Source: Doryteuthis pealeii
Taxonomy: Eukaryota; Mollusca; Cephalopoda; Myopsida; Loliginidae
NCBI GenBank assembly: GCA_023376005.1
Contig: CM042157.1
Location: 26,928,373-26,992,372 of the forward strand
DNA: 64,000 bases
Reading direction: 5' to 3'
Made by a program: the position numbers and the translations under genes. Positions 9,321 to 20,689 of the stretch are shown here, piece after piece (position 1 is the first letter of the stretch; every line of letters starts with the position of its first letter). Below the pieces are notes generated by a model. It ran no database searches and was not told the DNA's origin. It saw only the letters and a list, made by a program, of their open reading frames with translations.

Positions 9321-10070
9321 GTGGAGGAGTGGTTAGCGTAACGGCTATCGTTGTAGAAAATGTAATCGGCGGTGCGAGTTCAAATACCGGACACAGCTGT
9401 TTGTGTTTCACTTCGCGCTGATTCTCTTGAAAAAGGCATGAATCTATCTGCCTTCAGCCAGCTATGGGTAAATTGAATTTGTAGAGGTGCTCGTGGTGCA
9501 ATGATCACCGATGATGGAAATGGACACGGCGACCCGAGTTCAGATCCTGGACGAGGCTGTTTGTGGTTCATTTCGCGCTGATTCTCTTGAAAAGGTCATG
9601 AATCTATCTGTCTCCAGTCAGCTATGGATAAATTGAATTTGTGTAGGTGCTCGTGGTGCAATGATCACCGATGTTGGAAATGGACACGGCGACCTGAGTT
9701 CAAATCCTGGACGAGGCTGTTTGTGGTTCACTTCGCGCTGATGCTCTTGACAAAGGTATGAATCTATCTGTCTCCAGCCAGCTATGGATAAATTGAATTT
9801 GTGTAGGTGCTCGTGGTGCAATGATCACCGATGTTGGAAATGGACACGGCAACCCTAGTTCAAATCCTGGACGAGGCTGTTTGTGGTTCACTTCGCGCTG
9901 ATGCTCTTGACAAAGGCATGAATTCATCGGTCACTAGTCAGCTATAAGTAGATTGAATTTGTGGAGGTGCTCGTGGTGAACAGGGCACCGTCGCTGGAAA
10001 TTGACCCGGCGACCCGAGTTCAAATCCTGGACGAGGCTGTTTGCATTTCACTTCGCGCTGAGGCTCTTTC
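9321..10070 (+). repeat. tandem array of tRNA-derived SINE-like monomers, 160-bp period, 5 units
   Basis: Units start near 9325, 9485, 9645, 9805 and 9965, exactly 160 bp apart. Each has GTGGTGCAATGATCACCG (box A region), CGAGTTCAAATCCTGGACG (box B), then TTCACTTCGCGCTGATGCTC and a GCTATGGATAAATTGAATTT linker. The first unit is divergent and keeps GTGGTTAGCGTAACGG. Retroposed SINEs normally insert singly; a regular head-to-tail array implies satellite-like amplification. Block A' has five units at 41836-42590 but a different unit mix. Confidence 0.9.
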
Positions 10071-10164
10071 ATATACCCTTGGAAAATTTATGAATTCAAC
10101 TATTCTCGGACAGACTGGGCTCCTTAGTTAGGCAACAAGCCTAGGAGAAGGAAAACCCTGAATT

Positions 10165-10425
10165 CAACCCTATTTCTTAGTTTAATGACATATAAACCTT
10201 CACGGGTTATTTAATGCCAAAACATCCGCGTAGAAGAATTGTAGTATTAGCATTATACCCATAGTAAAAGATGTTCATACATTTCCCAAGGGGAGTAGTC
10301 CAAAAGTGAACGTAATAGTACGACTAGAGTTTGAATACGCTTACTAGGATTTCATTGTCCTGTATGTTAACTAATATGTCACCCGGAATCCCCATCTAGG
10401 TGGAGAGAGAATAGTTGAATGTATA
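10165..10425. other. unassigned, with retroposon-end motif
   Basis: TATAAACCTTCACGGGTT and TTTAATGCCAAAAC at 10190-10230 repeat the LINE/SINE end signature. The remainder is unassigned and shared with 42690-42940. Confidence 0.5.
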
Positions 10426-10592
10426 CTTTTCCCAATGGTAATTACCGCTGTGTAGAATGCAACCAGTTTGGCCCAGGATTTGAACTCGTCTCACCGAATC
10501 TATTTTCTACAAGAAGAAACATTATACGACCTGCGCTTCAAAAGTTAGTAGTTAGATGGGTGACCACTTAGTCTAATTAATATGAGGCGTGT
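10425..10592 (-). repeat. tRNA-derived SINE (type B-like), minus strand
   Basis: Minus-strand box B GAGTTCAAATCCTGGGCC with a tRNA-like head upstream. A second copy in the same orientation lies at 11145-11310, and a third at 47755-47925. Confidence 0.65.
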
Positions 10593-10597
10593 ATTTA

Positions 10598-10785
10598 CTA
10601 TGATGAGGGGGAGTGTAAACTATGGAGTCGTTATGGTGACTGAAGCAAAATGCGGCGAGAGCAATAGACATATGGTACCTCATTAATGGGTTCTGTCGAA
10701 AGAGCCAAGAATTCGCAGATAAATTCTTGTAAGAAGATAGCCCGCCAAATATTAATTTACGACACTAAATTGCATCTATGGGAAT
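10598..10785. repeat. 185-bp module, first copy
   Basis: ACTATGATGAGGG...TGGAGTCGTTATGGTGACTG...TACCTCATTAATGGG...AAATTGCATCTA recurs at 10942-11125. Between the copies lies a minus-strand Helitron-type 5' end. Both are present in block A' (43108-43300 and 43455-43640); the second recurs at 47565-47745. Confidence 0.75.
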
Positions 10786-10856
10786 TGATACGTTGCTGGT
10801 GACGTAGTTTCGGTAGCAGACAGGCAGACAGACACTTAGTCTCTATTATAATAAGA
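10770..10856 (-). mobile_element. Helitron-type 5' end, minus strand
   Basis: On the minus strand the end reads TCTTATTATAATAGAGACTA then TGTCTGTCTGCCTGTCTGC and GAAACTACGTCACC, preceded by a host A. It resembles the Helitron start at 11460 but belongs to another subfamily. Its 3' hairpin end was not found, so the left limit is only a guess. Copies at 43283-43369 and 47383-47469. Confidence 0.5.
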
Positions 10857-10941
10857 TTAAGCATGTGAACAGCAGTCACGGAATCGTAAAAGGGGAGTGA
10901 TTGATTTTTTTTACATAGTTACAAACTTGACAACGGATTTT

Positions 10942-11125
10942 AACTATGATGAGGGAGTGTAATATATGGAGTCGTTATGGTGACTGGGATAAAAATACGG
11001 CGAGAACAATAGAGATATGGTACCTCATTAATGGGCTCTGTCGAAAGAGCTAAGAATTCGCAGACAAAACCATGTAAGAAGAAATCCCGCCAAAAATTAT
11101 CTTACGACACTAAATTGCATCTAGG
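10942..11125. repeat. 185-bp module, second copy
   Basis: Direct repeat of 10598-10785 with about 90 percent identity by eye. Confidence 0.75.
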
Positions 11126-11144
11126 GATGAGTATCTGGGGTATG

Positions 11145-11310
11145 TAGACTTTCCCAATGGTAATTAGTGATGTGTGGAATGCAATCAGCCTGGTCCAGGA
11201 TTTGAACACGTCTCACCGTGTCCATTTTCTACGACGAGAAACATTATACGACCTGCGCCTCAAAAGTTAATAGTTAGATGGGTGACCACTTACTCTAATT
11301 AAGACGAAGC
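11145..11310 (-). repeat. tRNA-derived SINE (type B-like), minus strand, second copy
   Basis: Minus strand shows GACACGGTGAGACG, GTGTTCAAATCCTGGACC and TTACCATTGGGAAAG. Same arrangement relative to the 185-bp module as in the other two loci. Confidence 0.65.
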
Positions 11311-11459
11311 ATCAATACTAGTCAACGTAAAGGTTAGTAATTAGCCATAATCTAGAACAAAGTACTCATTAATTAGTAGTTGATTTAGACTATTAAAGTG
11401 TAGTAAACGAAATATTGCTTCGTAAATGGGATTTTGACTTAAATAGATTCTACTCTTAA

Positions 11460-12091
11460 TCTTCTTATTATAATGGAGATTGTGTTTTTGCATGTCTGTA
11501 ACCGAAACTTACCACTACTCAAGTCACAGTTCCCTTTAGTTATTTATGTCACATTCTCCATAATGTTATTCTTATTTAAACCTCAATTATCAATAAAATT
11601 ATTTTATCTTATTAATACGTTGGCCAATATATATACTAATAACATGTGATTGTATTTATAATATACAACAAAATAGCGGTTCACAATGTGAACGGAAGGC
11701 TATTTGCATATTGATTGCAAAATTTTGATTTTTAATAAATAATGCTTGCTATATTGATTTCTAATTATTTGGTTTTATTTTAATAAACATGAGCAAAAAT
11801 CTCTTCAATAAACGTTAAAAGAAATCCTTTAACAAGATTAAATAACTGTCATTTATTCTTTACTTCTTAATTTAACTAAGTAGTTAAATTAGGAAAATTT
11901 TAGCAAATGAAAGACGGGATTGATGGAAGAGTAAGTTTCAGTTGTTCTATTTTTTTTTATTATACCCCCTCTTTTTGAAATCTTTTTATCTGCATTCTTA
12001 TTTAGCTTCATTGGCCTTTCTAATTTTATATAATATTTTATTACATTAAAACTCATATAATTGCACCCTGAGGGTGCATATATTTTGCTAG
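11460..12091 (+). mobile_element. non-autonomous Helitron, complete, 632 bp
   Basis: Starts TCTTCTTATTATAATGGAG directly after host A (11459). It ends with the hairpin TGCACCC-TGA-GGGTGCA (12062-12078), a 9-nt spacer and CTAG (12088-12091) before host T (12092). There is no target duplication, as expected for Helitron insertion between A and T. No Rep/helicase coding. The paralogous sequence at 48075-48095 is an empty site (ACTCTTGA|TACTACTAATTC) and fixes both ends. Related copies: 16168-16806 (+), 30596-31256 (-), 43972-44607 (+), 50272-50894 (-), 54692-55534 (+). Confidence 0.9.
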
Positions 12092-12179
12092 TACTGCTAA
12101 TTCTTAAGTAAATAAATGTACGCCCATATATCAATTAGTATGAACGACCCCATCATGGTTGCCATATATTAAATAGTAC

Positions 12180-12545
12180 CAGTCAGCTCTATCGGCTGAG
12201 ACTTTAGAATGCACCGACTGCACCTCTGTAGAGGGGTAAGACTCACCCAATGTGCCAAGTGTTGATCGTGAGTGGCGATCCGTGATGCTTAAGGATGGAA
12301 TCACGATAGTTGAGCTGTCCATGACATGCAACTCACCACTTTAGCCCGTTACCTGGCTAGACTGGAGGTCAATCGCTGGGTCACTCATGCCCGGCAATAT
12401 AGGATTATCCAACCCTATTGCCTCTCGATGGCAGCCCAAAATCCTTTTTATCCAATATACGTTAGAAGGCGGTGGGTGAGGGTCATTAATTCCTGGATAT
12501 AACGCTAACTTATCTGACTGTAGAGGTTTTCAGCTTAAGCGATTG
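12180..12545 (+). repeat. LINE 3'-UTR fragment
   Basis: Matches the region after the LINE coding remnant: GGCGATCCGTGATGCTTAAG, GAGCTGTCCATGACATGC, CAACCCTATTGCCTCTCGAT and TAGAAGGCGGTGGGTGAGGG. Block A' has the same fragment (44700-45375) split by a SINE insertion. Confidence 0.75.
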
Positions 12546-12905
12546 TTTAATGTTATCGTGTAGGAAAGGACACGGTTGATACGAAGTATCAAATCCTGAT
12601 GAGTCTAGTAGCATTTCTTGTTGTCAGCGGCTTCAAAACTCTGTAACAAGGTATCCAATCCAACTATTCTCCGCCCAACTCTCCGTGTAAAATAGGTTAG
12701 GCAGACTGCAACAATTTAACCCTGGTTTAGCAATCTCTGAAATTCAAACACTAAAAAGCTCCGAGGGTTAGAAAACAGTTCTTGCGCCGTGTGGAGACTT
12801 GTATATAAACATATAAGAGATTGTTTTGGCCATTAAAAATAAGCATGAAAATTTATATGCCAAATTACAACAAAAAAATATGATACTTAAATTAACTGAC
12901 AAAAA
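12546..12905. other. unassigned, partly SINE-like
   Basis: Shared with 45376-45725. It contains GTATCAAATCCTGATGAG (degraded box B) and CATTAAAAATAAGCATG. No gene. Confidence 0.5.
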
Positions 12906-12907
12906 AA

Positions 12908-12980
12908 AAATGCACACTCGCTGATGGCATGTATAACGACCTTAGGCCACTCGATGACATTACTTTTCTTACTTACAGAT
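12908..12980 (+). repeat. tRNA-Lys-like SINE 3' tail (type A)
   Basis: CACACTCGCTGATGGC, then ACCTTAGGCCACTCGATGAC and ATTACTTTTCTTACTT match the 3' half of the type A SINE. Confidence 0.7.
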
Positions 12981-13177
12981 GAACTAAGCACGACAAACAG
13001 CCGACGCTAAAGAAAACATTATACAATGTGGACAATTGGCTGAAAGTGATATTCAGGATGAATCAAGAATATGCATTCGGTCCAAGATAGATGACACTGG
13101 AACTTTTGTCCTGGTGCCATGGTTAAATGAAACATATAAAGCAATGGATCCTTTGAGAAACAACGATCTCTCTTTCC
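12981..13177 (+). pseudogene. Tc1/mariner-like transposase fragment, cut by the gap
   Basis: From about 13036 the frame reads DIQDESRICI, then DDTGTFVLVPW and NETYKAMDP. The better copy at 45801-46010 gives WMKVIFSDESRICIG, then AGTFV, NETYK and ECLKKTSRFPKSG. VIFSDES with the DDxGTF block is the region around the second catalytic Asp of Tc1-like transposases. The N-terminal DNA-binding domain and the third acidic residue are missing. In-frame stops upstream (GGCTGAAAGTGA) show decay. The sequence ends at the N run. Confidence 0.75.
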
Positions 13178-13277
13178 NNNNNNNNNNNNNNNNNNNNNNN
13201 NNNNNNNNNNNNNNNNNNNNNNNNNNNNNNNNNNNNNNNNNNNNNNNNNNNNNNNNNNNNNNNNNNNNNNNNNNNNN
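13178..13277. other. assembly gap, 100 N
   Basis: Exactly 100 N, the usual placeholder for a scaffold join of unknown length. Open frames that span it are meaningless. Confidence 0.99.
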
Positions 13278-13425
13278 GCGAATTTAAAAAACAAAAACAA
13301 ATTAAACAAACATTTAACAATAACTCATTTATACCATAGCAATACTCAGTTAAGCAATGCACAAATATTATATCAATTCTAGCAATACTCATAAATTACC
13401 CCAGAGATTCATAGAAACAACAACA

Positions 13426-13490
13426 TCTATTAATAATGGAGATTAGTGGATGTCTGTCACAAAAACTACGTCACAATAATTCTATCCAAT
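13426..13490 (+). mobile_element. Helitron-type 5' end
   Basis: TCTATTAATAATGGAGATTA then GGATGTCTGTCACAAAAACT and ACGTCACAA resemble the Helitron starts at 60176 and 10856. No 3' end assigned. The mirror copy is 33975-34039 on the minus strand. Confidence 0.45.
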
Positions 13491-14014
13491 GTGCCGAAGT
13501 CTATTCAATGAGTATTTAAATTATACTCAAAATCGTTAAACTCGAATAAAGAACAACACTATGTTACTATACTCTATAATTTGATGTAAGCAATCTTTAA
13601 AATGTTTTTTTACTCTCTTCCGTTTTTCCTTAGCAAGCAGTTAACTAAAAAGTTACAATAAAATAAATGCCTACGATTTTGGTGATAAAATGTATGTGCA
13701 ACATATTCAATAATAACTTAATTCATTAATGCATTAATAAATTCACGGCCAACATTTTCTTGTAGGACATTAGACTAAGTTTATTTAGATTGTTTTTATT
13801 ATTACTTCTTTAATAAATGTGTGATTTTTACTTACTTGTGATAGAAACCCATCTGACATTAAATCCCCCCCAAAACAAGCATATATTTTATAAATCACAG
13901 CATTTTCACCGCGTTGTTTTTTTTTTTGTTGCTAGTATTCATAATAACGTATTTATGGATTTCTCGTATAGTTATTTACTAAGCTTCGTTTCAGATGTGC
14001 AACAAGGCCGAATG

Positions 14015-14225
14015 TAAGGGGGATCCAGTGAGCCTCTAGACACCAGATCATGATTTGCCAGTCTAACTTTTCCAACCATTACACCACGTGGGTATAGGTA
14101 TTTACTCAAGCTCACATAGGTATGCACAAGGCGAATGTAACCGGCGCCCAGTAAGGCTCTACTAAGTCACCAGTATGTGATTTGTCGAGTCTAACTTGCT
14201 AACCCATTACACCACGTGGGTATAA
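14015..14225 (-). repeat. two tRNA-like SINE heads (CCCACGTGG type), left arm
   Basis: Noisy mirror of 33245-33505. Minus strand shows CCCACGTGGTGTAATGG twice. Confidence 0.7.
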
Positions 14226-14384
14226 ACTGCTACGAAAGTAGTCTATAATTTTATAGATTTACTACCAGTAGCAGAATTCCTGGGGATCGACAAAATGAAA
14301 AAACGACAAAATATGTATTTAAGGTGATGATGAATTGTCCTAACATTAGTTGCCTAAAGAATTTCCCTCTAGACGGATCAACAG

Positions 14385-15405
14385 ACAAGGATTAAACTGA
14401 CACTCTTCTTTCTCACTTCAAGAATATTGTAAGCGTCAACAAACAAATATTAAACTGAATACATTATTCTACTTTAATAATATAAAGCAATAGACAAGGA
14501 TAAACTGACACTACATCCTCTACTTCAGGAATATTAGAAGATTCAAACAGACAATGATATAAACTGATACTACATTCTTTCTACTTCGGGAATGTAGAAG
14601 GTTCAAACAGACAATGATTACTGATACATTAAGTCTACTTTAATATATCAGAGGACAACAGAACAAGGATTAAACGACACTACACTCTCTACTTCAAGGA
14701 ATATTTAGAAGATTCAACAGAACAATGATTAAACTGCTATACTCTTTCACTTCGGGGAAATAGTAGAAGGTTCAACAGACACTGATTATACTGATACATT
14801 ATTCTACTTTAAAGTAATATCAGAAGGATCAACAGACAAGATAAAACTGACACTACATCTCTCTACTTCAAGGAATATTAGAAGATCAACAGACAATATT
14901 AAACTGATACTACATCTTTCTACTTCGGGGAATAGTAGAAGGCAACAGACATGATTAAACTGATACATTATTCTACTTTAAGTAATACTCAGAAGGATCA
15001 CAGACAAGTAAATACACTCATCTTCTCTACTTTCAAGGAATATTTAGAAGATTCAACAGACAATGATTAAACTCGATCTACATCTTTCTACTTCGGAATA
15101 GTAGAGGTTCAACAGACAAGATTAAACTATACATTATTCTACTTTAAGTATATCAGAAGGATCAACAGACAAGGATTAAAACTGACACTACATCTCTCTA
15201 CTTCAAGGAATATTAGAAGATTCAACAGACAATGATTAAACTATACACATCCTTCTACTTTCGGGAATAGTAGAAGGTATCAACAGACAATGATACTAAC
15301 TGATACATTAGATCTACTTTAAGTCCATATCAGAGGGATCAATAACAAGATTAACTGATACTAACATCTTTTGTACTTCAAGCGATACTAGAAGTTTCAA
15401 CAAAA
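14385..15405 (-). repeat. higher-order satellite, degraded mirror copy
   Basis: Reverse complement of the 59-bp x 3 satellite at 32040-33110. Here monomers are shortened by many scattered deletions (TTCGGGAATGTAGAAGG against TTCGGGGAATAGTAGAAGG), while the right-arm monomers are regular. Confidence 0.85.
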
Positions 15406-16167
15406 ACGGAATAAACTTATAACATCTTTTCTGCTTCGGAATAAATCAAACGTTATGGCACAAGTAATATCCACTGAAAACTTCACCTCAATACAATACG
15501 TATACTAAAGCGTCAGAATGGTAAAAAGAATCTTACCAGTAATCCATAAGGACACCACAATACAAATCATAAATTTTACAATCATATAATGTTTAAGAAC
15601 AACCTGTGCTTCAAACACCTAAAAAACCTACTCATTCACTAGCATGAAAACCAATTAAACTCCCTTAAATACCCAACCCCAATCCTAACCCTCGCCTAGT
15701 TAGATAAACAATTTTATTACAAAATTGTGGGTCTGTTTTTCTGTCACCCTGAATTCATGTGTACTCAACTGGGGGTAGCGATTGGGTTAGGTTTAGGTTC
15801 TAGGATTATGTTTAGGTTTATTTTAGGTCGTTTAATGGTAAAATAAATAAAAAAATTTGGGATCTGTTTTTTCTGGCGTCACCCTGTAATATCTGGTTAC
15901 TCAACTAAGAAATAACCCAAAAAAAAACTCAATTTAACCACGAATCAAATCTCAGAATCTAAATTTACATTATTGAAACTAACATATGCGACAAACTTTA
16001 CTAAAGTCAGAATGGCCATTTTATTCTTAGATTATAAGTATAGCGCAGAATCAGATCTATTGCGTCACAGTAATTATGTTACATGAACAACACTAATGAC
16101 AATTGAGTCACGATTTTATCAGAAAATGCAAAATTTCGCCATCATAAAAGAATATTATAAAAAGATA

Positions 16168-16806
16168 TCTTATATAATGGAGTTTGTGTTTTTTCTGTCT
16201 GTAACCGAAGCTATATCCTATCCAAGTCACAATTCTCTAGTTATTGACATCACTTCTCCATGTTTATATTTTTATCTTAAACCTCAATTATTATAGAATT
16301 CGTCTTACATTTTAATACTGTTCAACTAGTTCACATACCTGACAACATGCAATTATATTTATCTATACAACCAAATACGGTTTTACAGTGTGAACGGGAG
16401 GTAATTGCATATTAATATTAAAAAAATCGATTTATAAATTGTGCTTGGTATTATTGATTTCGAACTGTTTAGTTTTATTTTAATGAATATAAGCAAAAAT
16501 CTCTTCAATGAATCTTAAATGAAATCCATTAACAAGACAAAAAAAACTGTCAATTTTATTCTTTCACTTCCTCTTTTAACTAAATACTTTAAATAGAAAA
16601 ATAACATGAAAGGACGAGATGATGAAGGAGTAGTTTCATTTGTTCCATTTTTATTATACTCGTCTGTTCAATCTTTTATTATATCCCTCTGTTTCAAATC
16701 TTTTTATCTGTATTCTTATTTAGTTTCATTAGCCGCTTTCTAATTTAATACAATATTTATACAATTAAAAACTAAGTATTGCACCCGGAGGTGCATAAAT
16801 TTCTAG
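16168..16806 (+). mobile_element. non-autonomous Helitron (left-arm copy)
   Basis: Starts TCTTATATAATGGAG after host A (16167) and ends in a GCACCC...GGTGC hairpin near 16781 and CTAG (16803-16806) before T. Mirror of 30596-31256. Confidence 0.8.
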
Positions 16807-17280
16807 TAGACATTAAATCAGTAATGAAAAAACCAAAGAAGACAAATGAATTAAAAATGTGTCAAACGTATATATCATTTTCGATTTGATATAAACAAAT
16901 ACCCCGCCCTTGTAATAAAACTTTGGACAGTCACCCTGTTTTGCAATAAAGTTAGGGGGTCACAAAACAATTATATAAATAAATAAATAAATAAATCATG
17001 CGCTTGGTCATCCACGGCGATAATTTGAAACGTATAACTCGAAAAAACTTAACGAAATCCTTACTAGCCAATGTTACCTTCACACACCAAAGCGCACGCA
17101 ATATATATTAACTAATATATCAAATAATTCTTATCCACTTCAACAAGCATACGTCTGTTGTTGTTATTATTCTCTCAAAATCCCCCTTCCTACTTATGGA
17201 GAGGCGTGCTTTAGTATCACTATTGACCAGCCTATATATTCAGCCTAGTGTGAATTTAATACCTGATGTACTGTTGACCG

Positions 17281-17520
17281 AAGGCGATATAGTGTTTCAC
17301 TATGCTTGCTGAGTCCGATTTTCTGCTTGAGGAAATCTTAGATAAATAATCGCGGATACCGACTTATAAAAGTCGAAACAGGCTGTACAGATAATCTACC
17401 GCACCAGCGATCCTTTGCCGGGATTACATTGTCAAGTTCATTTTCTACTAAGAAAAACGTAAGTTCCGAATTTATATGCGGTACCCATGCGTTGTAAGTG
17501 CCCGTCAAGTAAAAAATTAA
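17281..17520 (+). repeat. hammerhead-bearing element, degraded mirror copy
   Basis: Retains stem II GACTTATAAAAGTC, GAAA, CAGGCTGTA and the downstream GCGATCCTTTGCCGGG block, but the CUGAUGA core is scrambled (GCGGATACC). Mirror of the intact copy at 29930-30160. A CA/TA repeat follows at 17521-17600. Confidence 0.7.
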
Positions 17521-18540
17521 TACACACACACACACATCCCACACACAACACACACACACATATATATATCATATACTATACTATATAATATTATATCATA
17601 TATGTAGAAGTATTTTCTGCTAGAAAAAACAAGATGTTAATAGTTTGTGAACAGAAATCCTGTATTCGACCACTATAAAACTGGTCTTTAATCAAAGCAA
17701 CTATGTATAATAGGGAAACGAAATAAATTAGATCGTTAATTACGAGGCACAGACGCTCTCATCAAGGGCCGAACTTTCAAAAAAAATTAAAAATGTGTAT
17801 TCTATTTTAAAATAAAAAAATAAAAATATTTTTAAAATTGAGAAGCATTCTGTATCATTAAAAAGCCAAAAGGTTTGAAGTAAAAAGTGTAACAAATAAT
17901 GAAAATTTCAAGAATACTGTTCCAGTACAAAAACACGTTCTTAAAAATAGAATAAGTCCCAACAGTACAATTGATGAAGACTCGGAAAGTTTCAGAATGC
18001 ATGTTCAACTCGTTGACAATTCGTCAGTGTCGGATCCCTTATTATATTCGAAATTTTAGCCTCCTGTGATTATTTTAAAAACAATTCCAATTTTGTTTTT
18101 TCTGTAGACAGTATGAAAGTAAAATGGATATTCTACTTTTCATATATATTATAGAGTTAAGAATTAATGGCAAAATGAATGATGAATGCGACATAAAACA
18201 TGATGAGTTGAGCGAGAATAAATGAAAAAAAATCCTTTACAACTGTTACCTCTCTCAAAAGTAAAACAAAAATAAACTAAAGAAAAACTAAAAAGATAAA
18301 CTATTTGGAGAAGAACAATTCCCTAGTACGAAAGTTCTTCTCATTCTCATCTATTCGGACTCTGTTGAAGCATCAATTAACTTAATTATTATATAAATAT
18401 TTGGAGATTTAAAACCGAGTCTCTTACCTTTAGTGTTTTCTCATGAGACAAAGATAATTTAATTTTATGATACTAATGTACGTCCTGTTCACACTTCGGT
18501 GGAAATCTGCAACATTGTAACTTATATAACACGAAGTGAT

Positions 18541-18720
18541 GCGTAGGCCGCTCCACCTTTCAGATCAAACACGATCTCCTGGAACTAGCGCTATTGAAAA
18601 GGGGATAGACACTCCTCGCTGACTGCTATACCGACTTTACTACTATCTTATAGAACAATGTATATATATCATATATTAATAATATATAATATATATATAT
18701 ATATATAATATATATATTGA
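18541..18720 (+). repeat. type A SINE 3' part followed by (TA)n
   Basis: GCTCCACCTTTCAGAT, TAGCGCTATTGAAAAGGGGA and ACCGACTTTA, then TATATA to 18717. Mirror of 28765-28960. Confidence 0.7.
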
Positions 18721-18769
18721 AAGAGAGAGAGACAGCTGAGAAGAGATACTATCGTTTTTACTGGTTAAT

Positions 18770-19070
18770 TATTTTACGGCATGTCAACCTTTTTGTTGGG
18801 CCACTTCATGGTGAAGAGTTTAGTTCTTATCATGCTTGATGAAGTATTTCAAAAAAATTTTAAGTTTTAAACTCATTTTTTCTATTTAAAACAATATGGG
18901 ACCCTAACATGTACTATCAATGCCAGTTCAGAGTCACCTGGATTAATGACAATGAAGGCTACGTAAGACTCGCCAGAGCTACAAGAATTGAAAACCTCAA
19001 CTCTAGATGCAGTTTAGCGTCATACACTGGACACTAAGACTCCCCATACCCCCATCTTCTCACCACATAT
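18770..19070 (-). repeat. LINE 3'-UTR fragment, minus strand
   Basis: Starts with GGCATGTCAACC, the reverse complement of the LINE 3' terminus, and continues through ATTTTTTCTATTTAAAAC to the GTCCAGTGTATGACGC-type block. Mirror of 28430-28715. Confidence 0.75.
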
Positions 19071-19079
19071 ATAAGTATG

Positions 19080-19320
19080 GCGAAGCGCGTAGTGCAATGC
19101 GTTAACGTTATGGAAAGTGGACTGTCGCCCCGAGTTCAGATTCCTGGATATCGGTAATTACATTTCACTTAGCGCTAATTACACATTGGAAAGGTATGAA
19201 TCATACTCACCTCCAGCCATGATAAATTGCTAGAGCAAGACGGGCTCTTAACCTCTGGTAGGCAACCGTCTAGGAAAGGAAAACGTTGAATTCAAACCTG
19301 TTGGATCCGCTTAAGAATTG
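19080..19320 (+). repeat. type B tRNA-derived SINE
   Basis: GCGTAGTGCAATGCGTTAAC (box A region), CCCGAGTTCAGATTCCTGG (box B), TTTCACTTAGCGCTAATTAC and TTGAATTCAAACCTGTTGG. Mirror of 28130-28425. Confidence 0.75.
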
Positions 19321-20029
19321 ACCTTGTGTCACATCCTGCTCCCTGCCGAGGGGTGTTATATATTTTTGATAAAGTTGATGTAATAGTTAGCAAGTTAGAT
19401 TCACTACCATTGTGTAGTGAGTTCGATTCCACTGGCTCCTCATAATTGTCTTGTGCCACTATCTAACTAAGCTTAGTTAAATAAGTGTATGATAAAAATG
19501 TTTGGGTTGCCATCGAGGCAATATGATCGGGCACAATCTATAGTACTATTTCTTGTATAACCAACGATTTATCGGAGGCTGCTTCTTCCAGCCGTCGATC
19601 CATTGAAATACAAGATTGTTTCAGCCAAAAGGGACGGAATCCATTGCTGGCCCTGAGCAGCTTGTTACAATTTTAGTGCATATCCTTTAGGCTTCAAGCA
19701 AAGAGACTTGTCAGCGAAGATCCTTGGTAGGCAGAGCGTAGTTCATCTCTATAGGACAAGAATCCACAGCATTTCCCCATTTGGTTGTTCATCTTGGTGC
19801 TCCTTCAGTTCTGGCAAGTCATTCAATGAGTGCCAAAATGGAATCTCTCAGAATCAGTGATTTAAGTAGTCAACCAGCCACACCATTTCGAGCTGTTGAT
19901 TGGCTGAGGCTTAAACAACGTGACATCACTTAGTCTATACAATTCTGTAGTGTATTGTTGCCATTGGTTGACTGCCTTAATTAGTGCTGCCAATACATTA
20001 CTCCATTGGCATATTTTGTATATATATAT
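19321..20029. other. SINE-like and unassigned sequence
   Basis: 19380-19450 has a tRNA-like GTTAGCAAGTTAGATTCACT...GAGTTCGATTCC; 19500-19620 resembles LINE 3'-UTR and flanking repeat. Mirror region 27500-28125. No gene. Confidence 0.5.
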
Positions 20030-20034
20030 CTTAC

Positions 20035-20345
20035 CAACTCCTCTGCAACGCAGCAGCGATGTGACACAAGGTCAATTTCTTAAGCGGAGTTTCAAACAGG
20101 TTTGAATTCAGAGTTTTCCTTTCTCCTAGACCTTGCCATAACCAAGTTAAAGAGCCCAGGCTGCCTAACTATTTACGCATTAGCTGGAGGAGAGTAGGAC
20201 TTCCATACCTTTCCCAAGGGCTATTAGCGCATAGCTTGAAATGTAATTACCACATTCCAGGATTTGGATCTTCGGGGCGACAGTCACTTTCAATGACTTT
20301 AACCATTTACACCACGCACTGCTTTAATTAATATATAGATTTACC
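20035..20345 (-). repeat. type B tRNA-derived SINE, minus strand
   Basis: ACCAACTCCTCTGCAACG...GTCAATTTCTTAAGCGGAG, AGGTTTGAATTCAGAG, TAGCTGGAGGAGAGTAGGAC and CCAGGATTTGGATCTTCGGG. Mirror of 27195-27500. Confidence 0.8.
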
Positions 20346-20689
20346 AGCCCGTTCTCCAAGAACGATGTGGACACTGGTTTACAGTAATGGAGGCATCCAG
20401 CCAGGGTCTGAACTATCTTATTCAGTAAATAACTGCGATCTAGACAAACTAATGTTACATAACCATTACACAACTAGTAATAGTTAAAACATGAAGAAGA
20501 CGGATAAATGTATAGAGTTTAATTTCTCTCACAAAGCTGAAAATACATCTGTTGAAATATTTCAAATTTAATTGAAGAAATCGTAAGAAGATTTTTTTTT
20601 AAGATAATATAATTAACTAAATAACCGAAGAAAAGCATTTTTCAAGATTTTCTTTTGATATTCACTGATTATGATTATTTGATTAGGCT

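Noticed and set aside
13019..13392. Frames of 83-96 codons across the N run (also 58861-59220)
   Set aside because: They cross 100 N of unknown content.
14385..15405. Evenly spaced repeats resembling a CRISPR array (also 32040-33110)
   Set aside because: Host is eukaryotic, units are contiguous satellite monomers with no unique spacers, and no cas genes occur.
17330..17395. Independent hammerhead in the left arm
   Set aside because: It is the mirror of 30037-30082 with a scrambled core; given the noise of this arm it is treated as a degraded duplicate.
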